Assembly: GCF_013912065.1 (NCBI RefSeq)
Contig: NZ_JACESA010000007.1
Span: 1 to 64,000, forward strand
Length of the DNA stretch: 64,000 nt
Origin: Brevundimonas sp.
Lineage (GTDB): Bacteria; Pseudomonadota; Alphaproteobacteria; Caulobacterales; Caulobacteraceae
Direction of reading: 5' to 3'
Shown: piece after piece, positions 61,169-64,000 of the stretch
Layout: each line of letters opens with the position of its first letter
Numbering within the stretch: the first letter of the stretch is position 1
Translations under genes and position numbers: made by a program
Notes under the pieces: model-generated
What the model was told of the DNA's origin: nothing
The model's input: the letters and a program-made list of their open reading frames with translations, nothing else
The model's database searches: none

Positions 61169-61984
61169 TCAATTCGACACCACCAGGGTCAGATGTCCAG
61201 CCCTGGTCTCATGGAGCGAGGGCGCCGGGCGGGTCGACGGGCCCGGCGGGGGATGATCCGGTGGCGGGGGCAGGGACGGCGCCGCGCTCCAGGCCAGAGG
61301 ACGTTCGACCCAGCCGGCCGCCGTCTTCAGGCGATCGGGCAACATCGACTGGGCCAGCAGACTGGGTCCGATCCCGACCAGTTCGTCGGTCCAGTGGGCG
61401 ATCTGGCGATTATGGACGCGGCCGGGCGGGGCGACGCTGACGATCCTCTTGTGAGGATAGCCTTCGCGCACGAAGCGCGCCGTCGCGGCGTGATCCCCAT
61501 CGGTGGTCAGTAGATAGGCCGTATCGAACCGGTTCGCCGCGACGTCGGCCGCCACCGCCAGCGCCAGATTGACGTCGCTCTGCTTTTCCGTCGCCGAGCT
61601 CCAGCCGTGGCCGCAACGGCGACAGTGTTCCGGATGAACGACGAAATGGCCCATCAAACAACGCACCTTGCGGGCCCGCAGCGCCGCCTCGTAACGGAAC
61701 AGGGCCTCCATCCGCGCCTTGCCCTGGGGGCGATGGGCGCTGACCCAGACGACCGAGACCAGCCGCTCCATGGGATCGACCAGTCCTCGCCCCAGGGCCT
61801 GGAGATCCAGCCATAGCCATTCCCGTCGCTGATCCAGCAGGGCGTGGAACAGGTTGAAGCCGTCGACATAGAGGATGGCGCGCCGCTTCAGGAAGGGCGG
61901 TGTAAGATCACCGGGGCCGAAGCCGCGAAGCGCGCCGTCCGCCATGCGGATCCGCCCGTGATGCTGACCGTGGGGTTTCCCCAT
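61169..61984 (-). CDS. NYN-domain protein with Cys-pair insertion
   Basis: A 271-residue putative ribonuclease. The NYN/PIN-like acidic site is Asp41 (ILYVDGFN), Asp137 (EKQSDVNLA) and Asp162/Asp164 (LLTTDGDHA). Between strands it carries HPEHCRRCGHGW (Cys121, Cys124 with nearby His), which could be a zinc site. The last 45 residues are proline-rich and probably disordered. AGGGAG precedes the ATG at 61984. It lies 80 bases after argS on the same strand. The target RNA is unknown. Confidence 0.8.
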   Translation of the reverse strand: MGKPHGQHHGRIRMADGALRGFGPGDLTPPFLKRRAILYVDGFNLFHALLDQRREWLWLDLQALGRGLVDPMERLVSVVWVSAHRPQGKARMEALFRYEAALRARKVRCLMGHFVVHPEHCRRCGHGWSSATEKQSDVNLALAVAADVAANRFDTAYLLTTDGDHAATARFVREGYPHKRIVSVAPPGRVHNRQIAHWTDELVGIGPSLLAQSMLPDRLKTAAGWVERPLAWSAAPSLPPPPDHPPPGPSTRPAPSLHETRAGHLTLVVSN

Positions 61985-62064
61985 CCGCCGCCGCTCCCTG
62001 TCCCAGTAAAGGTTAATCAGAGGAGCGAAGCGGAGTCCGCGTCTTTCAGGTCACAGAACGCCGG

Positions 62065-63867
62065 TCACATCCGTTCCGGCGTGTCGATGCCCAGAAGATT
62101 GAGGGCCGTCTCCAGCTGGCTCAGGGCCGCCGCCGACAGGGCTAGGCGCGAAGCCCGCGTCGCGTCGTCCGGCGCGACCAGCACAGGGCAGGCGGCGTAG
62201 AATTTGGAGAAGGACTGGGCCACGCGATAGGCGTGCTCGGCCACCAGGTGCGGCATCCGCTTGTCATAGGCGTCCGACACAGCGGTCGAGAAGGCGTCCA
62301 GCGTCATCGCCAGATCGCGTTCCGCCGGTTCCGAGATGACGATCGCACCCGGTGCGGCGTCCTGTTCGGCGGCCTTGCGCAGCAGGGATTTGATGCGGAC
62401 CGACTGATACAGCAGATACGGGCCGGTCTTGCCCTCGAAGCTCATGAACCGGTCGAGGTCGAAGACATAGCTGGTGGTCCGCGCGTTCGACAGGTCGGCG
62501 AACTTCAGGGCCGCGATGGCCACCTTGTGAGCGATGGCCTCGAACTCCTGCGGCGACAGGTCGTCGCCCAGCTTGGCCTCGTGCAGACGCTCACGCGCCT
62601 TGTCGGTCGCCTGGTCGATCAGGTCGCGCAGCTTCAGCACCCCGCCGGCGCGGGTCTTGAAGGGCTTGCCGTCCTGGCCGTTCATGGTGCCGAAGCCCAG
62701 ATGCTCCAGCGATCCCTCGGCGGCATAGCCGGCGAGGTAGGCGGCGCGGAACACCTGTTCGAAATGCTCGGCCTGGCGTTCGTCGACGACGTACAGGGCC
62801 AGGTCCGGCGCCAGGGCCTTCTTGCGGTCCAGGATCGTGGCTAGGTCGGTGGTGCCGTACATGGCCGAACCCTCCGAGCTGATCACCAGCAGGGGCGGGG
62901 GCGAGGGCGCCTCGATCACCGAACCGTCGGGCAGCTTCTTCTTGCGCGTCTCGCCGGGGCGAGCGACGTGGACCACCTGGGCCCCGTCGTCCTCGACAAG
63001 CAGGCCGGTCGCCTTCAGGTGGGCCAGCATTTCCGGCATCTGCGGATCGGCGTCGCTCTCGCCGTTCCACAGATCGAAATCGACCGACAGATCGCCGTAT
63101 TCCCGCTTCAGCGCCTCGCGGCTGACCGCTACGAAATGGGCCCACAGGGCGCGATAGCCGGGACGGCCGTTCTGCAGTTCCGCCGTCGCCTTGCGCGCGC
63201 GGTCTCGGAATGCCGGGTCTTCCTTGGCCTTGCCGGCGGCCAGCGGGTACAGCCGGTCCAGGTCCGCCAGGGTCACGGGGCTGTCGGCCGGGAAGGGCCC
63301 GTCGCCCTCGACCATGAAGGCGTCAGCCAGCCTTTCGTCGCCACAGGCGACGATCAACAGCCCCATCTGGAAGCCCCAGTCGCCGAAATGGGCGTCGCCG
63401 GTGACGTGATCGCCCCGGAACCGGAACAGCCGCTTCAGGCTCTCGCCGATGATGGCGCTGCGCAGGTGGCCGACGTGCATCGGCTTGGCCACGTTCGGGC
63501 CGCCGTAGTCGATAACCACCTTGCGCGGGTCGGTCACGGTGGCGGCCCCCGCGTGGGCGGCGTCGGCCGCGATCTCGGCGGCGCGCTCGGCCAGGACGGC
63601 GTCGGCGATCTTCAGATTGATGAAGCCCGGCCCGGCCACCTCGACCGAGGTGAAGCGTGGATCGGCAGTCAGGCGTTCAGCGATCCTGCCGGCCAGTTCT
63701 CGCGGATTGGCCTTCAACGCCTTGGCGGCGGCCAGGGCGCCGTTCGACTGGAAGTCGGCCAGGTCCGGACGGTCGGACGGGGTCACACGGGCCAGGGCGA
63801 CGTCCACGCCTTCGGCGGCGAAGGCGGCGGCGACCGCTTCGCTGAGGACGGTCTTCAGATCAGCCAT
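62065..63867 (-). CDS. argS: arginyl-tRNA synthetase
   Basis: A 600-residue class I aminoacyl-tRNA synthetase that charges tRNA-Arg. The HIGH-type motif is [19 protein letters not shown]. The KMSKS region is degenerate (KPFKTRAGG), as in most ArgRS of this type. The C-terminal anticodon-binding domain ends in [10 protein letters not shown]. The start is set by the ATG at 63867, next to the stop of the upstream partial gene. Confidence 0.96.
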   Translation of the reverse strand: MADLKTVLSEAVAAAFAAEGVDVALARVTPSDRPDLADFQSNGALAAAKALKANPRELAGRIAERLTADPRFTSVEVAGPGFINLKIADAVLAERAAEIAADAAHAGAATVTDPRKVVIDYGGPNVAKPMHVGHLRSAIIGESLKRLFRFRGDHVTGDAHFGDWGFQMGLLIVACGDERLADAFMVEGDGPFPADSPVTLADLDRLYPLAAGKAKEDPAFRDRARKATAELQNGRPGYRALWAHFVAVSREALKREYGDLSVDFDLWNGESDADPQMPEMLAHLKATGLLVEDDGAQVVHVARPGETRKKKLPDGSVIEAPSPPPLLVISSEGSAMYGTTDLATILDRKKALAPDLALYVVDERQAEHFEQVFRAAYLAGYAAEGSLEHLGFGTMNGQDGKPFKTRAGGVLKLRDLIDQATDKARERLHEAKLGDDLSPQEFEAIAHKVAIAALKFADLSNARTTSYVFDLDRFMSFEGKTGPYLLYQSVRIKSLLRKAAEQDAAPGAIVISEPAERDLAMTLDAFSTAVSDAYDKRMPHLVAEHAYRVAQSFSKFYAACPVLVAPDDATRASRLALSAAALSQLETALNLLGIDTPERM

Positions 63868-64000
63868 TTACTCGCTCGGTGCGGAGGTTTGGGCGGCCGC
63901 GCCGGCGTTGACGCGGAAGCGGCTGCCCGAGCGGTTGAACTCGGCCATTTCCGGCGTCACGTCGAAGCCGATCAGGACCTCGAAATTGCCGCCGCTGGTG
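63868..64000 (-). CDS. C-terminal end of an unidentified protein (partial)
   Basis: The minus strand has an open frame that enters from beyond the window and stops at TAA 63868-63870, next to the argS start codon. The last 43 or so residues include GGNFEVLIGFDVTPEMAEF and an Ala/Ser-rich tail. Position and codon use suggest a real gene co-transcribed with argS. The family cannot be named from this fragment. Confidence 0.55.
   Translation of the reverse strand, partial: TSGGNFEVLIGFDVTPEMAEFNRSGSRFRVNAGAAAQTSAPSE

Overview
The window is GC-rich chromosomal DNA of an alphaproteobacterium, most likely a member of the Caulobacterales close to Brevundimonas or Caulobacter. That placement is an inference. 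It rests on the many TonB receptors, the dgt/SPOR/nagZ/scpA/scpB gene order, the F0 ATP synthase block with both b' and b subunits, the split gcvPA/gcvPB, FNR boxes of the TTGAT-N4-ATCAA type and a LexA box of the alphaproteobacterial GTTC-N7-GTTC type. Nearly all of it reads as stable core genome: no insertion sequence, prophage or CRISPR array was seen.

Layout. 1-510: the tail of an rRNA operon (23S end, 5S, initiator tRNA, terminator). 0.5-12.9 kb: two FecI-FecR-type cell-surface signalling modules around three large TonB-dependent receptors, two of which are convergent paralogues. 13-14.4 kb: an SBF-like transporter and a small unknown gene. 14.5-23.9 kb: a low-oxygen island with an FNR-type regulator, cydDC divergent from cydABX-hemN, then an OmpW-like porin. 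24-32 kb: DUF808 protein, PafA-like phosphatase, pyruvate kinase, an orphan N6-adenine methyltransferase, rnhB, tag and ygfZ. 32-38.4 kb: two ArsR/membrane-protein pairs around an alpha/beta hydrolase, then a siderophore-type receptor with a PepSY protein and a tiny membrane protein. 38.4-45.3 kb: erpA, dgt, SPOR protein, nagZ, scpAB and an orphan CHASE4 histidine kinase. 45.2-49.1 kb: ispH divergent from the F0 ATP synthase operon. 49-52 kb: small membrane proteins and an SDR/TetR divergent pair. 52-57 kb: the glycine cleavage operon gcvT-H-PA-PB behind a tandem glycine riboswitch. 57-64 kb: fbp, pncA, a Y-family polymerase with a LexA box, an adenine-deaminase-type enzyme, a NYN-domain protein, argS and a partial gene.

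How parts fit together. The FNR homologue probably controls the cytochrome bd oxidase, its CydDC assembly transporter, oxygen-independent haem synthesis and the OmpW porin, because FNR boxes lie in the intergenic regions. Glycine catabolism is gated by the riboswitch. Three copies of a roughly 107-bp double-hairpin repeat with complementary ends occupy intergenic gaps, two of them inside operons (scpA/scpB and gcvT/gcvH). No clearly unprecedented multi-gene system was found; the most novel material is regulatory DNA: the repeat family, paired TGGACA/TGTCCA sites, twin ArsR palindromes, and direct repeats plus a hairpin before pyk.
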